64,000 nucleotides of DNA from Actinoplanes campanulatus (GCF_014647795.1 NZ_BMPW01000034.1:20267-84266); one strand, 5' to 3'; shown: positions 20,877 to 30,278, counted from the first letter of the stretch. The notes: generated from the sequence alone by a model not told the origin. Numbers and translations: made by a program.

Positions 20877-23618
20877 GTGTCCGCAGCGGGCGGCGACAGC
20901 GTCCGGCTCTCCGGGGACCTGACGGAACACGCCGTGGCCGGCACCATCACGGTGCTGGATCTGAGCACCCGGTCCTGGTCGCACCCGGCCCTGCCGGCCG
21001 GCGACACGATCCTGAACCTCTTCGGCGACACTCTGCTGGTCCGGCCGGCTGGGGCGACCGCGACGCTGGAGCTTCGGAGAGCGGCCGAGGACGGCACATG
21101 GCGCACGGTGCCGATGTCGGGTCTGCCGGACGGCGCGATCCCGGTCAGCCGGGCTCCCTGGGGGGTCGACGCGACCGGCGCGGAGATCACCTTCCGGCTT
21201 CCGGCGGGCGGCGTCGGTCATGGCCTTCTCGATCTGCGTACCGGGCGGGTCTCCCCGATCCCGGCGGTGCCGGGCATCGTCCAGACCTTCCTCTCGGAGA
21301 CCCATGTCGGGTACCGGGTCAGCGGTGCGGTGCTCACCTTCGCCCGGTCGGCGATCGTCGACGGCACCGCGACCACCCCGGTCACCATCCCGATCCCGGC
21401 GCAGAACGTGCCGACCGCCGGCACCTTCCTGGTCGGCGGCGACGTCCTGATCCGGCCGACCGTTTCCGGCGCCGTCCCCGCGCCGGTGACGCGCTACGCG
21501 GCGGACACGGCGCCGCGGCAGGTCCTGGCCGATAGCCAGACTCCCGACTTCTACTCCGCCACCTGGAGCGGGGCCGGTGTCCTGATGGTCGGCGGCGCCG
21601 GACCACGGGACTGGGCGGTACACCGATTCACCGCGGCCGCGTCGGGGCCGGTCCTCCCGGTCGCCCGGCCGGCCGTCAGCGCCGGCCTCACCCTCAGCCG
21701 TGGAACGGTCCGGCAGGTCACCGCGGTCGGCCGGTTCGCCGAGACCCCACGGTTCGACCTCACCAGTCACTCGATGCTCACCGGCTCCAGCCAGACGACC
21801 TCCCTGACCGGCGCGCACGCCTGCGTCGAGGACACCGCCTGCATACGGACCGTGGACGGCAGCGCCCACGGCACCGCCTACCTCACCGGTGGCGCCGCCT
21901 CGACCGTCGTCCGGTACCAGGATCAAGTGAACTCCAGCAAGCCGTCGGTCCTGCTGGAAGCGGGCGGCGGCACGATCGTCGACGCCTCTTACGGCTGGAC
22001 CGTCGTCAACACGACGACGCCGGCCCGGCAGTACATCTTCGCGCCCGGCGCCTCGACCCGGCCCTCCTTTCGCGCGGTCACCGGCGCCGCGCTCTGGCAG
22101 GACACCCTGTGGACGGCCACACCCGGCCGCCTGGAGCCGAAGAACCTGGTCACGAACGCCGCCGGAACCGCGGTGAGCACCGGATCGCCCTGTACCGCCA
22201 CCGAGGTCCAGGCCACCCACCGCTACCTCTACTGGGCGTGCGGCACGGACGGGCCGGCCGGCGTCCACGACCTGGCCCGCAAGGTGACGATCCCGGTGCC
22301 CGCGGACCGGTACCTGCTCGGCGACGGGTTCCTGGCCCGGCACGACGCCGGCACCGGAGACCTGCTGCGCTACGACCTGACCGGCGGCTCCCTCGGTGAC
22401 CCGGCGGTGCTCGGCACGTTCGCCCGGGGCCCGGTGCCGGACGACCGGAACATCGGCTGGGCGGTCGACCGGTACAGCGGCCACGTCGCATACGCGGACA
22501 GCGCTCACGCCGTACACGTGGTCGATCCGGGGGTGGCCCGGTCAGCTCCGGTCGGGACCCACAACAACCACAGCTGGTTGTTGGAGTTCGGCAGCGGGCG
22601 GTCTCTGCCGATCTTCGCCCTGAACCGGCCGGTTTCGGCGTGGAAGGTGACCATCACGCAGCTCGGCACGGGTGCCGTGGTGGCCACCCGTACCGGCGGC
22701 TCCGCCGTCAGCAACGTCGTCTTCGACTGGGACGGCCTGCTCCCGAATCGGAAGCGTGCGGTCAGCGGCGTCTACCTGGCCACGCTCACGGCCACGGCCG
22801 ACGGGCGTACGGTAACCGCAGGCTCGGCGCGGTTCAGCCTGTGGGGCGGCGCCCCGAAGCTGCACAGCTACGAGCGCGGGGGCGAATCCGCGATCCTCGG
22901 GGTGAAGAAGTCGGGCGAGGGGCACTGGCTGATCGACCAGGTCGGCCGGGACGCTCTCTGGGACAACGGCTACACCGAGCACTGGACCGGGGTCTCCGCG
23001 ATCGTCCCGTTCGGTGACGTGAACCAGGACTACAACAACGATCTCCTGGTCCGCCGCACCAACGGGACCCTCTACGCCCACCTCGGCATCGGCCAGTCAC
23101 ACTTCGGCGGCCGGCAGGCCGTCCGGATCGGCACCGGCTGGAACCAGTACGACCTGCTGCTGACCTCCGGGGACCTGACCGGCGACGGGATCGCCGACCT
23201 GCTGGCCCGCAACCGCAAGACCGGCTACCTGTACCGCTTCAACGGCACCGGCCGGAAGTCCTTCAGCCGGCCGGTACGGGTTCCGGGCTCGTACCGGACG
23301 TACGCCCGGCTGATCGGCCCCGGCGATCTCAACGGTGACGGGCGCGCCGATCTGCTGTCCATCGACCGGAAGGGCGTCCTCTACGTCCAGTTCGGCACCG
23401 GCGCGGGCGCGTTCGGGGCCCGGAAGAAGCTCGCTTCGGGCATGGGCGGCTACAACGCGGTGATCGGCGCGGGCGACCTCAACGAGGACGGCCGCAACGA
23501 CCTGGTGGTCCGGGACCGGGCCGGGGTGCTCTACCGCCACCTCGGCACAGGCCGGGGCACGTTCGGTGGCCGCCAGAAGATCGGCAGCGGCTACCAGCGT
23601 TTCGCCTACCTGTTCTGA
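20877..23618 (+). CDS. FG-GAP/VCBS repeat protein, apparently missing its 5' end
   Basis: An open frame of 913 codons from GTG 20877 (open from 20850). The first 600 residues are beta-propeller-like. The end carries four calcium-type FG-GAP units with the acidic loops DVNQDYNND, DLTGDGIAD, DLNGDGRAD and DLNEDGRND. Such proteins are normally secreted, but no signal peptide is present: the frame enters mid-domain straight after the 34-bp palindrome, and the ribosome site is weak. I infer loss of the original start. It could still be expressed as a cytoplasmic product. The 3' end overlaps the convergent PP2C gene by 13 bases. Confidence 0.7.
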   Translation: MSAAGGDSVRLSGDLTEHAVAGTITVLDLSTRSWSHPALPAGDTILNLFGDTLLVRPAGATATLELRRAAEDGTWRTVPMSGLPDGAIPVSRAPWGVDATGAEITFRLPAGGVGHGLLDLRTGRVSPIPAVPGIVQTFLSETHVGYRVSGAVLTFARSAIVDGTATTPVTIPIPAQNVPTAGTFLVGGDVLIRPTVSGAVPAPVTRYAADTAPRQVLADSQTPDFYSATWSGAGVLMVGGAGPRDWAVHRFTAAASGPVLPVARPAVSAGLTLSRGTVRQVTAVGRFAETPRFDLTSHSMLTGSSQTTSLTGAHACVEDTACIRTVDGSAHGTAYLTGGAASTVVRYQDQVNSSKPSVLLEAGGGTIVDASYGWTVVNTTTPARQYIFAPGASTRPSFRAVTGAALWQDTLWTATPGRLEPKNLVTNAAGTAVSTGSPCTATEVQATHRYLYWACGTDGPAGVHDLARKVTIPVPADRYLLGDGFLARHDAGTGDLLRYDLTGGSLGDPAVLGTFARGPVPDDRNIGWAVDRYSGHVAYADSAHAVHVVDPGVARSAPVGTHNNHSWLLEFGSGRSLPIFALNRPVSAWKVTITQLGTGAVVATRTGGSAVSNVVFDWDGLLPNRKRAVSGVYLATLTATADGRTVTAGSARFSLWGGAPKLHSYERGGESAILGVKKSGEGHWLIDQVGRDALWDNGYTEHWTGVSAIVPFGDVNQDYNNDLLVRRTNGTLYAHLGIGQSHFGGRQAVRIGTGWNQYDLLLTSGDLTGDGIADLLARNRKTGYLYRFNGTGRKSFSRPVRVPGSYRTYARLIGPGDLNGDGRADLLSIDRKGVLYVQFGTGAGAFGARKKLASGMGGYNAVIGAGDLNEDGRNDLVVRDRAGVLYRHLGTGRGTFGGRQKIGSGYQRFAYLF

Positions 23619-25141
23619 CGGCGGACCGCGACGACGGCGATGTCGTCCGCCTGCTCCTTGGCTCCGGTGAGCTGGGTGAGCAGGCGGCGGCAGAAGGCGC
23701 CGAGGTCCGGCTCGACCTCGGCGGCCGCGGCGGCCAGCGCCCCCAGGCCCTCGTCGATGTCGGCGTCGCGGCGTTCGATCAGGCCGTCGGTGTAGAGCAC
23801 CAGCGTGCCGCCGGGCGGCAGGGTCAGCTCCAGTTCCTCCCGGCGGGGCGCGCCGATGCCGAGCAGCGGACCGCGCGGCTGGAGGAACTCGACCCGGCCG
23901 TCGATGTGCAGCAGCGGCGGCAGGTGCCCGGCGCCGGCCATCCGGATCCGGCCGGTCCCCGGTTCCAGGGTGAGTAGGCAGAGGGTGGCCGAGTCGGCCG
24001 GCAGCACGGTTCGCATGAACCGGTTGACCAGCTCCAGCACCGCCCCGGGGGAGTGCCCCTCGACGGCGTACGCCCGGACCGCGTGCCGGATCTCGGCCAT
24101 CACCGTGGCGGCGTGCAGCGAGTGCCCGGCCACGTCACCGATCGCCACCAGCAGCCGGTCGTTCAGCACGGTCAGCTCGTAGAAGTCGCCGCCCACCTCG
24201 GTCTGCGCGCCGGCCGGCTCGTAGAGGACGCCCAGGTCCAGGCCGGGCACCTCGGGCAGTCGCGCCTGGAGGAGGCTGCGCTGGAGGGTGACCGCGATCC
24301 GGTGCTCCTCGTCGAAGGAGCGCTGCGCCTCGACGGCGGCCGCGACCGCCTGGGAGAGCTGGCGGAGCACCGGCGAGCCGGCGGTCTGCGAGCTCCCCGG
24401 CGCGGCGACGTAGACCGGTGGCCGGTCGATACGCAGGCGGGCGGCGGCCACCGTGACCGTCTCACCGGGCGGCCACTCGGCCACCTCCCAGTCGCCCGGG
24501 TCGTCGGTGCGCAGCAGTGATCCGACGGCGACGCGGTGACCGGGGACGGCCCACCGGCGTACCGATGCGGGTTTGCCGACCGCGGCCAGGCTCTCGCCCT
24601 CGGAGGTCTCCGCCACCACCACGACCGGACCGCCGAAGATGTCGCAGGCGCCCTCGGCGGCGGCGGCCAGCAGGGCGGGCAGAGTGGGCGCCGAGTTGAT
24701 CGCCAGGGTGGTCTCGGCGAGGCGGAGCGACCGTTCGGCGAGCAGTTCGGCACGCTGCCGGGCGCGGTAGTAGCGGAGCACAGCCTGCGCGGTGGCGATC
24801 AGCTCGTCCGGTTCGATCGGTTCGACCAGGTACGCGTCCGCGCCCCGGTTCAGTCCCTGGGTCCGGTCGTTGACGTCGACGGCGTGCGCGGACACGTGGA
24901 TCACCGGCAGTACGCCGTACCGGTGATCGGTCTTGATCTTCTCGCAGACGTCGAAGCCGCTCATGTCCGGCAGTTTCACGTCCAGGACGACCAGGTCGAC
25001 CTCGACCTCGAGCAGACGGGTCAGGGCCTCGCCGCCGGTCTCCGCCTCGAGCACCGTGAACCCGGCCCGGGTGAGCCAGCTGACCAGCAGGTAGCGCTTG
25101 GTCGCGCTATCGTCGACGACGAGAACCGTGGCAGCGATCAT
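23606..25141 (-). CDS. Receiver-PP2C (RsbU-like) phosphatase
   Basis: A 511-residue protein. An N-terminal REC domain has its phospho-Asp in LVVLDVKLPDMSG. A GAF-like middle follows (about 150-280), then a SpoIIE-type PP2C domain (about 300-508) with EVGGDFYEL, GDVAGHS, LYTDGLIERR and the final ADDIAVVAV. It should dephosphorylate a STAS antagonist when its receiver is phosphorylated, probably by the kinase encoded just upstream, whose stop overlaps its start by four bases. It is the output end of the stressosome operon. Confidence 0.92.
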   Translation of the reverse strand: MIAATVLVVDDSATKRYLLVSWLTRAGFTVLEAETGGEALTRLLEVEVDLVVLDVKLPDMSGFDVCEKIKTDHRYGVLPVIHVSAHAVDVNDRTQGLNRGADAYLVEPIEPDELIATAQAVLRYYRARQRAELLAERSLRLAETTLAINSAPTLPALLAAAAEGACDIFGGPVVVVAETSEGESLAAVGKPASVRRWAVPGHRVAVGSLLRTDDPGDWEVAEWPPGETVTVAAARLRIDRPPVYVAAPGSSQTAGSPVLRQLSQAVAAAVEAQRSFDEEHRIAVTLQRSLLQARLPEVPGLDLGVLYEPAGAQTEVGGDFYELTVLNDRLLVAIGDVAGHSLHAATVMAEIRHAVRAYAVEGHSPGAVLELVNRFMRTVLPADSATLCLLTLEPGTGRIRMAGAGHLPPLLHIDGRVEFLQPRGPLLGIGAPRREELELTLPPGGTLVLYTDGLIERRDADIDEGLGALAAAAAEVEPDLGAFCRRLLTQLTGAKEQADDIAVVAVRRQNR

Positions 25142-26481
25142 GACGCGGTCGGCAGCCGGAGGGTGAACACGCTGCCCGTGCCCGGGGTGGAGTCGACCCG
25201 CAGGCCGCCGCCGAGGATGCCGGCCAGCCGCCGGGCGTAGGGCAGGCCCAGGCCGGTGCCCTTGCCGCTCACCGGTTTGCTGCCGGGCACCTGGTAGAAC
25301 TCCTCGAAGATGCGTTCGTGCAGCTCAGGCGGGATGCCGGTGCCAGTGTCGGCGACGACGAACTCGATGTCCGAGCCGGCCGGGGCGACGCTGAGCCGCA
25401 CCGATCCGGACTCGGTGAACTTGAGCGCGTTGGTAAGCAGGTTGCGCAGCACCTGGGCGAGCAGCACCTCGTCGGAGCGCAATGCCGGCACGGCCGGCTC
25501 CTCGACCACGAAGTCGACCTCGGGCCGGGTGGCGAGCGGCCGCAACGTGCCGCGCAGCTGCCCGAACATCGCCTTGAGATCCACCTCGGACCAGTGCGGC
25601 TCGATCCGGCCGGCCTCCGCCTTCGCCAGATCGAGCAGGCCGTTGACCAGGGTCAGCAGATCGCTGGCCGAGGTACGGATCAGGTCCACCTGACGGTGCT
25701 GCTCCCCGGTGAGCTCGTCCGAGCCGGAGTCGGTGAGCAGCCGGCCCAGGCCGATGATCGCGGTGACCGGGGCGCGCAGCTCGTGGCTCACGTTGGCCAG
25801 GAAGCGGCTCTTCGCCTCGCTGGCGGCCCGCAGTTGCGCCGACTTCTCGTCGAGTTCGGCGTAGAGGGCGACGACCCCGCGGTTGGTCTCCTCCAGCTCC
25901 TGGGAGAGCTGGTTGTAGAGGGCCATCACGCCGCGGTTGGTCTCCTCCAGCTCGGCGTTGAGCCGGGCCAGGTCGTCGCGTTGCGCACGCACCTCGTCGA
26001 GGGCGGCGATGAGCTGCTGATTCTGTACGGCCAGCTCGTCCAGGGGGGTGCCGGGAACGTGCTGGGACAGCCCGGCGCGTATCTCGCTCATACGCTCGGG
26101 CGTCAGCAGGGGAGCGCCCGGCGGCAACCGCCGGGACATCCGGACGACCGTCTCGCTCTCACCCTCGTCCACCTCCAACGTGTCGACCAGCCGGCCGATC
26201 TGCTGCAACTGCCCGGCGACCCGGACCGCCGCACCGGCGCCCGGATGTGCCATCGTCACCAGCAGCGAAGGTACCCCGATCGCCGGAACGGTGAACGTCA
26301 CCTCGGCGTGCAGGCCCACGGCGAGCAGCACCCGGGCCACCTCACTGAGGGCGGTGGCCACCCGGGTCTGGTCCTGGGACTCCAGCCCGACCGTCCGGGC
26401 CACCTCCCGGCCCAGTTGCCGTACCACGAAGATGTCCTGCTCGACCCGCAGGCGCATGCGCATCAGCGGCTCGGAAGTCAT
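25138..26481 (-). CDS. Histidine kinase with N-terminal RsbW/RsbT-like ATPase remnant
   Basis: A 447-residue soluble kinase. The first 130 residues resemble a GHKL anti-sigma kinase whose nucleotide motifs have decayed (TRVATALSEVARVLLAVG keeps the helix but not the N-box Asn). A coiled coil with two ELEETNRGV repeats follows, then HisKA with the phospho-His in LANVSHELRAPVTA and HATPase_c with NLLTNALKF, DTGTGI and GKGTGLGLP. It is translationally coupled (four-base overlaps) to genes on both sides and probably phosphorylates the receiver of the downstream phosphatase. Confidence 0.9.
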   Translation of the reverse strand: MTSEPLMRMRLRVEQDIFVVRQLGREVARTVGLESQDQTRVATALSEVARVLLAVGLHAEVTFTVPAIGVPSLLVTMAHPGAGAAVRVAGQLQQIGRLVDTLEVDEGESETVVRMSRRLPPGAPLLTPERMSEIRAGLSQHVPGTPLDELAVQNQQLIAALDEVRAQRDDLARLNAELEETNRGVMALYNQLSQELEETNRGVVALYAELDEKSAQLRAASEAKSRFLANVSHELRAPVTAIIGLGRLLTDSGSDELTGEQHRQVDLIRTSASDLLTLVNGLLDLAKAEAGRIEPHWSEVDLKAMFGQLRGTLRPLATRPEVDFVVEEPAVPALRSDEVLLAQVLRNLLTNALKFTESGSVRLSVAPAGSDIEFVVADTGTGIPPELHERIFEEFYQVPGSKPVSGKGTGLGLPYARRLAGILGGGLRVDSTPGTGSVFTLRLPTAS

Positions 26482-27509
26482 GGGAGTCGCGCCACCAGTA
26501 CGCCGGCATCGTCCCGCCGGACCCCGGCGTCCCGCAACACGGTCGCCGCGATCACCTCGGGGGTGTGGGTCAGCAGGCCCGGGTAGTCGGCGGCGTTCCA
26601 GCGGTCGACCACGCCGTCGGTGTGCATCAGCACGACCGCGCCGGGGGCGAGCGGGTAGTCGAACTCCCGCACCTGGCGGCGCTGATGCCCGGCGATGCCC
26701 GGCATCGAGACCATGCCGCGCCGGCCGCCGTCCGGCGCCAGCACGGTGCCGGAGATGTTGCCGAGGCCCGCGTAACGGACCACCCCGGCCGACGGGTCCG
26801 GCTCGGCGACGGCGAGCGCGGCGCCGCGGGTGTGCCCGAGGCTACGGTGCAGCGCCTCCACCACCTGGGCGGGCGGCACGGCCGGCGCCTTCCGGAAGGC
26901 CCGGACCGCCTCGTGCGTGGCGGCCGCGGCCAGGCCACCGTGGCCGAGCCCGTCAGAGAGCAGCAGTTGCCGGCGGCCGTCGACCTCGCGGATCGCGTAC
27001 CCGTCCCCGCTGACCGTTTGACCGGTGAGCGGCCGGGTCAGCCCCGCGGCCCAGTTCGGCTCCGGGAGCCCGTCCGGCCACACTTGGACGGCCAGCACGG
27101 TCCCCCGGCCCGGCACCGAGTGCAGGTCCCACCGGCTGGCCTGGCGCGAGATCGCACCGAGCCCTATCCCCAGGGTCCCGGCCGTGGAGTGCCCGTCGCC
27201 GATCGCCCGCGCCACGTCGGCCATCCCGGGGCCGCTGTCGACAACGATCAGCTCGACGCCGGCGTGTTCCGCGGTCCGCACCGTCCGCACCAGGACGGCG
27301 CCCTGGTCGGCGTGCTTGACCAGGTTGCCGGCCGCCTCGGCGGCGACGATGGCGAGATCGGCGACACGGTTCTCCGGCATGTCCAGGCTGGCGGCGAGAC
27401 GCTCCGCGGCCCGGCGTACGGCCGAGGCCGTACCGGATTCCTCCACCCGGAACCAGACCCCCTCGTCGAGGAGCCCTTCGGGTACGGACGCCACCGTGCC
27501 TCCACTCAT
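26478..27509 (-). CDS. RsbT-like ATPase fused to RsbX-like PP2C phosphatase
   Basis: A 343-residue fusion. Residues about 10-140 are a GHKL kinase with VAAEAAGNLVKHA, DSGPGMAD and TLGIGLGAIS. Residues about 160-340 are a short SpoIIE/RsbX-type phosphatase with LLSDGLGHGGLAA, MHTDGVVDRW and RDDAGVLVARL. RsbX resets the stressosome by dephosphorylating RsbR and RsbS. The extra kinase domain in one chain suggests a bifunctional reset switch. The ATG at 27509 overlaps the rsbT stop (ATGA), which favours it over the GTG three codons upstream. Confidence 0.88.
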   Translation of the reverse strand: MSGGTVASVPEGLLDEGVWFRVEESGTASAVRRAAERLAASLDMPENRVADLAIVAAEAAGNLVKHADQGAVLVRTVRTAEHAGVELIVVDSGPGMADVARAIGDGHSTAGTLGIGLGAISRQASRWDLHSVPGRGTVLAVQVWPDGLPEPNWAAGLTRPLTGQTVSGDGYAIREVDGRRQLLLSDGLGHGGLAAAATHEAVRAFRKAPAVPPAQVVEALHRSLGHTRGAALAVAEPDPSAGVVRYAGLGNISGTVLAPDGGRRGMVSMPGIAGHQRRQVREFDYPLAPGAVVLMHTDGVVDRWNAADYPGLLTHTPEVIAATVLRDAGVRRDDAGVLVARLP

Positions 27510-27910
27510 CGGCACCACTTGACGACCGTGATGGTAGTTCCCTTACCCGGCTCGGTATCGATCTCGAACTCGTCGACCAGCCGCCGGGCGCCGCTGAGCC
27601 CCAGACCGAGGCCGCCGCCGGTCGTGTACCCGTCGGTGAGCGCCAGATCCAGGTCGGCGATGCCGGGCCCCTGGTCGGCGAAGACGATCCTGATCCCGGC
27701 CCGCCGGTCGTTGTGCACCCGGCTCACCTCGGCCTCGCCGCCGCCACCGTAGACCAGGGTGTTGCGGGCCAGCTCACTCGCGGCCGTGACCAGCTTGGTC
27801 TGGTCCACCAGGGACAGCTTCACCGCCACCGCGACGGTACGCACCAGCTGCCGGACCCGGACCACGTCCTGGTCGGTGACGACCGGTAGGCGCTGGACGT
27901 CGTCGTTCAC
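27506..27910 (-). CDS. rsbT: Stressosome serine kinase RsbT
   Basis: A single GHKL ATPase domain of 134 residues with N box AASELARNTLVYGG, G1 box FADQGPGIAD and G2 box GGGLGLGLSGARRLVD. This is RsbT, which phosphorylates RsbS and RsbR and then leaves the stressosome to activate an RsbU-type phosphatase. The gene order R-S-T is canonical. It overlaps rsbS by four bases and the fusion gene by four bases. Confidence 0.92.
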   Translation of the reverse strand: MNDDVQRLPVVTDQDVVRVRQLVRTVAVAVKLSLVDQTKLVTAASELARNTLVYGGGGEAEVSRVHNDRRAGIRIVFADQGPGIADLDLALTDGYTTGGGLGLGLSGARRLVDEFEIDTEPGKGTTITVVKWCR

Positions 27911-28320
27911 GGTGTGGGTTCCGCAACCTGATCCGTGTCGTCCTCGTCGCCGAGCAGGTCGATGTCCTCGTCCTGGCGGGCCAGCATGGCGATGCCCAGA
28001 TCGACGTTGAGGGCGGTCCGGATGCCGGGCAGCGACAGACCCAGCTCGACGAGGGTGATCGCCACCGCCGGGCGCATCCCGACCACGACGGTCTCGGCGT
28101 CCAGCACCCGGGAGACCGAGGCGATGGTGGCCAGCGTGCGCCCCACGAACGAGTCGACGATGTCGAGCGCGCTGATGTCGATGATCACACCGCGGACACC
28201 GGTCGCCACGATCCGCTCGGCCAGGTCCTCCTGGAGTTGCAGGGCGACCTGGTCCTCCATGTCGATCTGGATGGAGACCAGGAGGATCTCACCGATCTTC
28301 AGAACCGGCACGCGCTCCAT
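27907..28320 (-). CDS. rsbS: Stressosome scaffold antagonist RsbS
   Basis: A STAS-domain protein of 137 residues with the phosphoacceptor Ser in ISALDIVDSFVGRTL. It has an acidic tail (DEDIDLLGDEDDTD) beyond the usual length of about 120. RsbS forms the stressosome core with RsbR and holds RsbT until phosphorylated. It starts one base after the rsbR stop. Confidence 0.92.
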   Translation of the reverse strand: MERVPVLKIGEILLVSIQIDMEDQVALQLQEDLAERIVATGVRGVIIDISALDIVDSFVGRTLATIASVSRVLDAETVVVGMRPAVAITLVELGLSLPGIRTALNVDLGIAMLARQDEDIDLLGDEDDTDQVAEPTP

Positions 28321-28321
28321 G

Positions 28322-29161
28322 TCAGCGCACCGGCCGCTTGCCGGTCTTACCGAGGACGTAGCGCAGCGCGTCGGCCAGCGAGGCCTTGGTCGCGATGTCG
28401 CCGAACTCGATGCCGAGCGCCACGATGGTCTGCGCGATCTGCGGCCGGATGCCGGAGATGATGCAGTCGGCCCCCATCAGGCGGGCGGCCACCACGGTCT
28501 TGAGGATGTGCTGGGCGACCTGGGTGTCGACGGCCGGCACACCGGTGATGTCGATGATCGCGTACGGCGAGCCGGTGTCCACCAGCGTCTGGAGCAGCCG
28601 CTCCATCACCACCTGGGCGCGGGCCGAGTCGAGGGTGCCGACCAGCGGGACGGCCACCACGCCCTCCCACAGCTTCACCACCGGGGTGGACAGCTCCAGC
28701 AGCTGCTCGGCCTGGTCGGAGATGAGCGCCTCACGGACCCGTACGTAGCTGTCGAAGGTGAACAGCGCCGCCCGGTCCACGAAGGCGGAGAACGCCACGT
28801 AGTCCCGCAGGGTGGCCGCGTCCTCGGCGTCGCCGAGCACGTGGAGCGTCGCCTCCTTGAGCGCGAAGACGCTGATCGCCGTCTCGGTGGCGCTGAAACC
28901 CTGCCGGGCCCGGTGACTGGACAGCTCGCTGAGCTGGGCGCGCAACTCGGCGGCCGCCTCGTCGTTCACGTCGGAGGCACCGCCCGCCAGGGCCTGCTGG
29001 AAGGCGCTCCGCAGATCGCGGGTCTGCCGCAGCAGCTCGGCACCACTCAGCCGGCCGCGCAGGCCGGCGCCGGCCAGCTCACTCCAGCGTGCGGCGAGCG
29101 ACTCCGCATTGCTTTCCAGCAGTACGGCGAAGCGGCTCGCCTCGTCCGGACTCAGCGGCAT
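28322..29161 (-). CDS. rsbR: Stressosome sensor RsbR
   Basis: A 279-residue protein. An N-terminal helical non-haem globin-like sensor domain (about 1-150, with SAFVDRAALFTFDSYVRVREA) is joined by a helix to a C-terminal STAS domain (about 160-275). The STAS phosphothreonine lies in IDITGVPAVDTQVAQHIL. The N-terminal turret senses stress and the STAS half packs with RsbS. It is first in the operon; GGGAG sits six bases before its ATG. Confidence 0.92.
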   Translation of the reverse strand: MPLSPDEASRFAVLLESNAESLAARWSELAGAGLRGRLSGAELLRQTRDLRSAFQQALAGGASDVNDEAAAELRAQLSELSSHRARQGFSATETAISVFALKEATLHVLGDAEDAATLRDYVAFSAFVDRAALFTFDSYVRVREALISDQAEQLLELSTPVVKLWEGVVAVPLVGTLDSARAQVVMERLLQTLVDTGSPYAIIDITGVPAVDTQVAQHILKTVVAARLMGADCIISGIRPQIAQTIVALGIEFGDIATKASLADALRYVLGKTGKRPVR

Positions 29162-29325
29162 CGCTGTCTCCCTACCACACGATCTGAGCGCAACGGCCGG
29201 ACTTTACCATCAGAAAGTTCGTTAGTTGCTGTAAGCCAAGTAACGGACCGGGGTCGAAGGGCGGTCCTGTTCTGCGCGCCCCGGGGGACCTGGAGTACCG
29301 TTCAGCAATAACTGGAGGTCGGCGA

Positions 29326-29679
29326 ATGTCCTTGACGGTAACAACGGAACAGCGCGGCGACATGGTGGTCGTGTCGGTCGCCGGTGAGCTCGACATGGCG
29401 ACCGCCCCCCAGCTCCAGGATCAGATCAGTGATCTGCTGGAGAAGGGCCGGACCCGCCTGGTCTTCGACCTCGCCGAGGTGTCGTTCTGCGACTCCACCG
29501 GGCTGTCGGTCTTCGTCCGCGCCAAGAACAGCACCGACGACGCCGGCGGGACGGTCCGGCTGGCCGCGCCGCAGCGTGGGGTGCTGCGCATCCTCGAGGT
29601 GAGCGGGCTGGTCGAGGTGCTGCACACCTACCCCACGGTGGATCAGGCGGTCACCGCCGAGGAGCCCGCGCTCGACTGA
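29326..29679 (+). CDS. Anti-sigma factor antagonist (RsbV/BldG-like)
   Basis: A 117-residue STAS protein with the phosphoserine in VSFCDSTGLSVFVRA. It is divergent from the stressosome operon across 164 bases, and GGAGG lies seven bases before its ATG. It is the likely substrate of the PP2C phosphatases encoded next door. When dephosphorylated it would bind an anti-sigma kinase and free a sigma factor encoded elsewhere. Confidence 0.9.
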   Translation: MSLTVTTEQRGDMVVVSVAGELDMATAPQLQDQISDLLEKGRTRLVFDLAEVSFCDSTGLSVFVRAKNSTDDAGGTVRLAAPQRGVLRILEVSGLVEVLHTYPTVDQAVTAEEPALD

Positions 29680-29758
29680 CACACGGTCGGCGTAGTTTGT
29701 CGTCGACCGGTGGCGGGCACCCCGTTGCCGGATTGAAACCGGCCCCCCAGGAGTGCCC

Positions 29759-30214
29759 GTGAAAATGTTCCAAGGCTTCAAAGACTTCATCATGCGCGGC
29801 AACGTCGTCGACCTGGCGGTCGGCGTCGTCATCGGCGCCGCCTTCACCGCTGTGGTCACCAGCTTCACCAAGTCGTTCCTGGAGCCGCTCATCAAGTGGA
29901 TCTCCGGCGGCAAGGGGGAGCTGGCGGGGTCGGTCTCCCCCGCCGACGGCGTCGAGTTCACCTACGCGGCGTTCCTGAACGCCCTCATCACCTTCCTGCT
30001 GACCGCCGCGGTCCTCTACTTCCTCGTGGTCATGCCGCTGAACAGGCTGGCCGAGCGCCGCCGCCGGGGCGAGGAGCCCCCGCCGAAGGCCCCCAGCGAG
30101 GAGGTCAAGCTGCTCACCGAGATCCGTGACGCGCTGCTGCGCGGCCAGGGTCACCAGGTGGCCAACAGCGCCCTGGACGAGGTGCTCGGACGCCGCCCGG
30201 AGCCGCCGCGCTGA
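29759..30214 (+). CDS. mscL: Large-conductance mechanosensitive channel MscL
   Basis: A 151-residue membrane protein. It has the amphipathic N-terminal helix MFQGFKDFIMRGNVVDLAVG, first span AVGVVIGAAFTAVVTSF, an outer loop, second span FLNALITFLLTAAVLYFLVV, and a C-terminal helix (LLTEIRDALL). It opens under membrane tension to release solutes during osmotic downshock. GTG 29759 is five bases after AGGAG; the ATG two codons on is possible. Proximity to the stressosome is consistent with an osmotic stress role. Confidence 0.95.
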   Translation: MKMFQGFKDFIMRGNVVDLAVGVVIGAAFTAVVTSFTKSFLEPLIKWISGGKGELAGSVSPADGVEFTYAAFLNALITFLLTAAVLYFLVVMPLNRLAERRRRGEEPPPKAPSEEVKLLTEIRDALLRGQGHQVANSALDEVLGRRPEPPR

Positions 30215-30240
30215 CGCAGGCGGGAAAAAGATCCGCCCTT

Positions 30241-30277
30241 CCGGCACTGTTCGAACAGATGTTCGATACAGTGCCGG
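30241..30277. promoter_or_regulatory. Perfect LexA (SOS) box nested in a larger palindrome
   Basis: TCGAACAGATGTTCGA at 30251-30266 is an exact actinobacterial LexA consensus. It is flanked by matching arms CCGGCACTGT (30241-30250) and ACAGTGCCGG (30268-30277), so the whole 37-base region can form one hairpin with a single bulge. It ends one base before the next start codon. Confidence 0.85.
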
Positions 30278-30278
30278 G

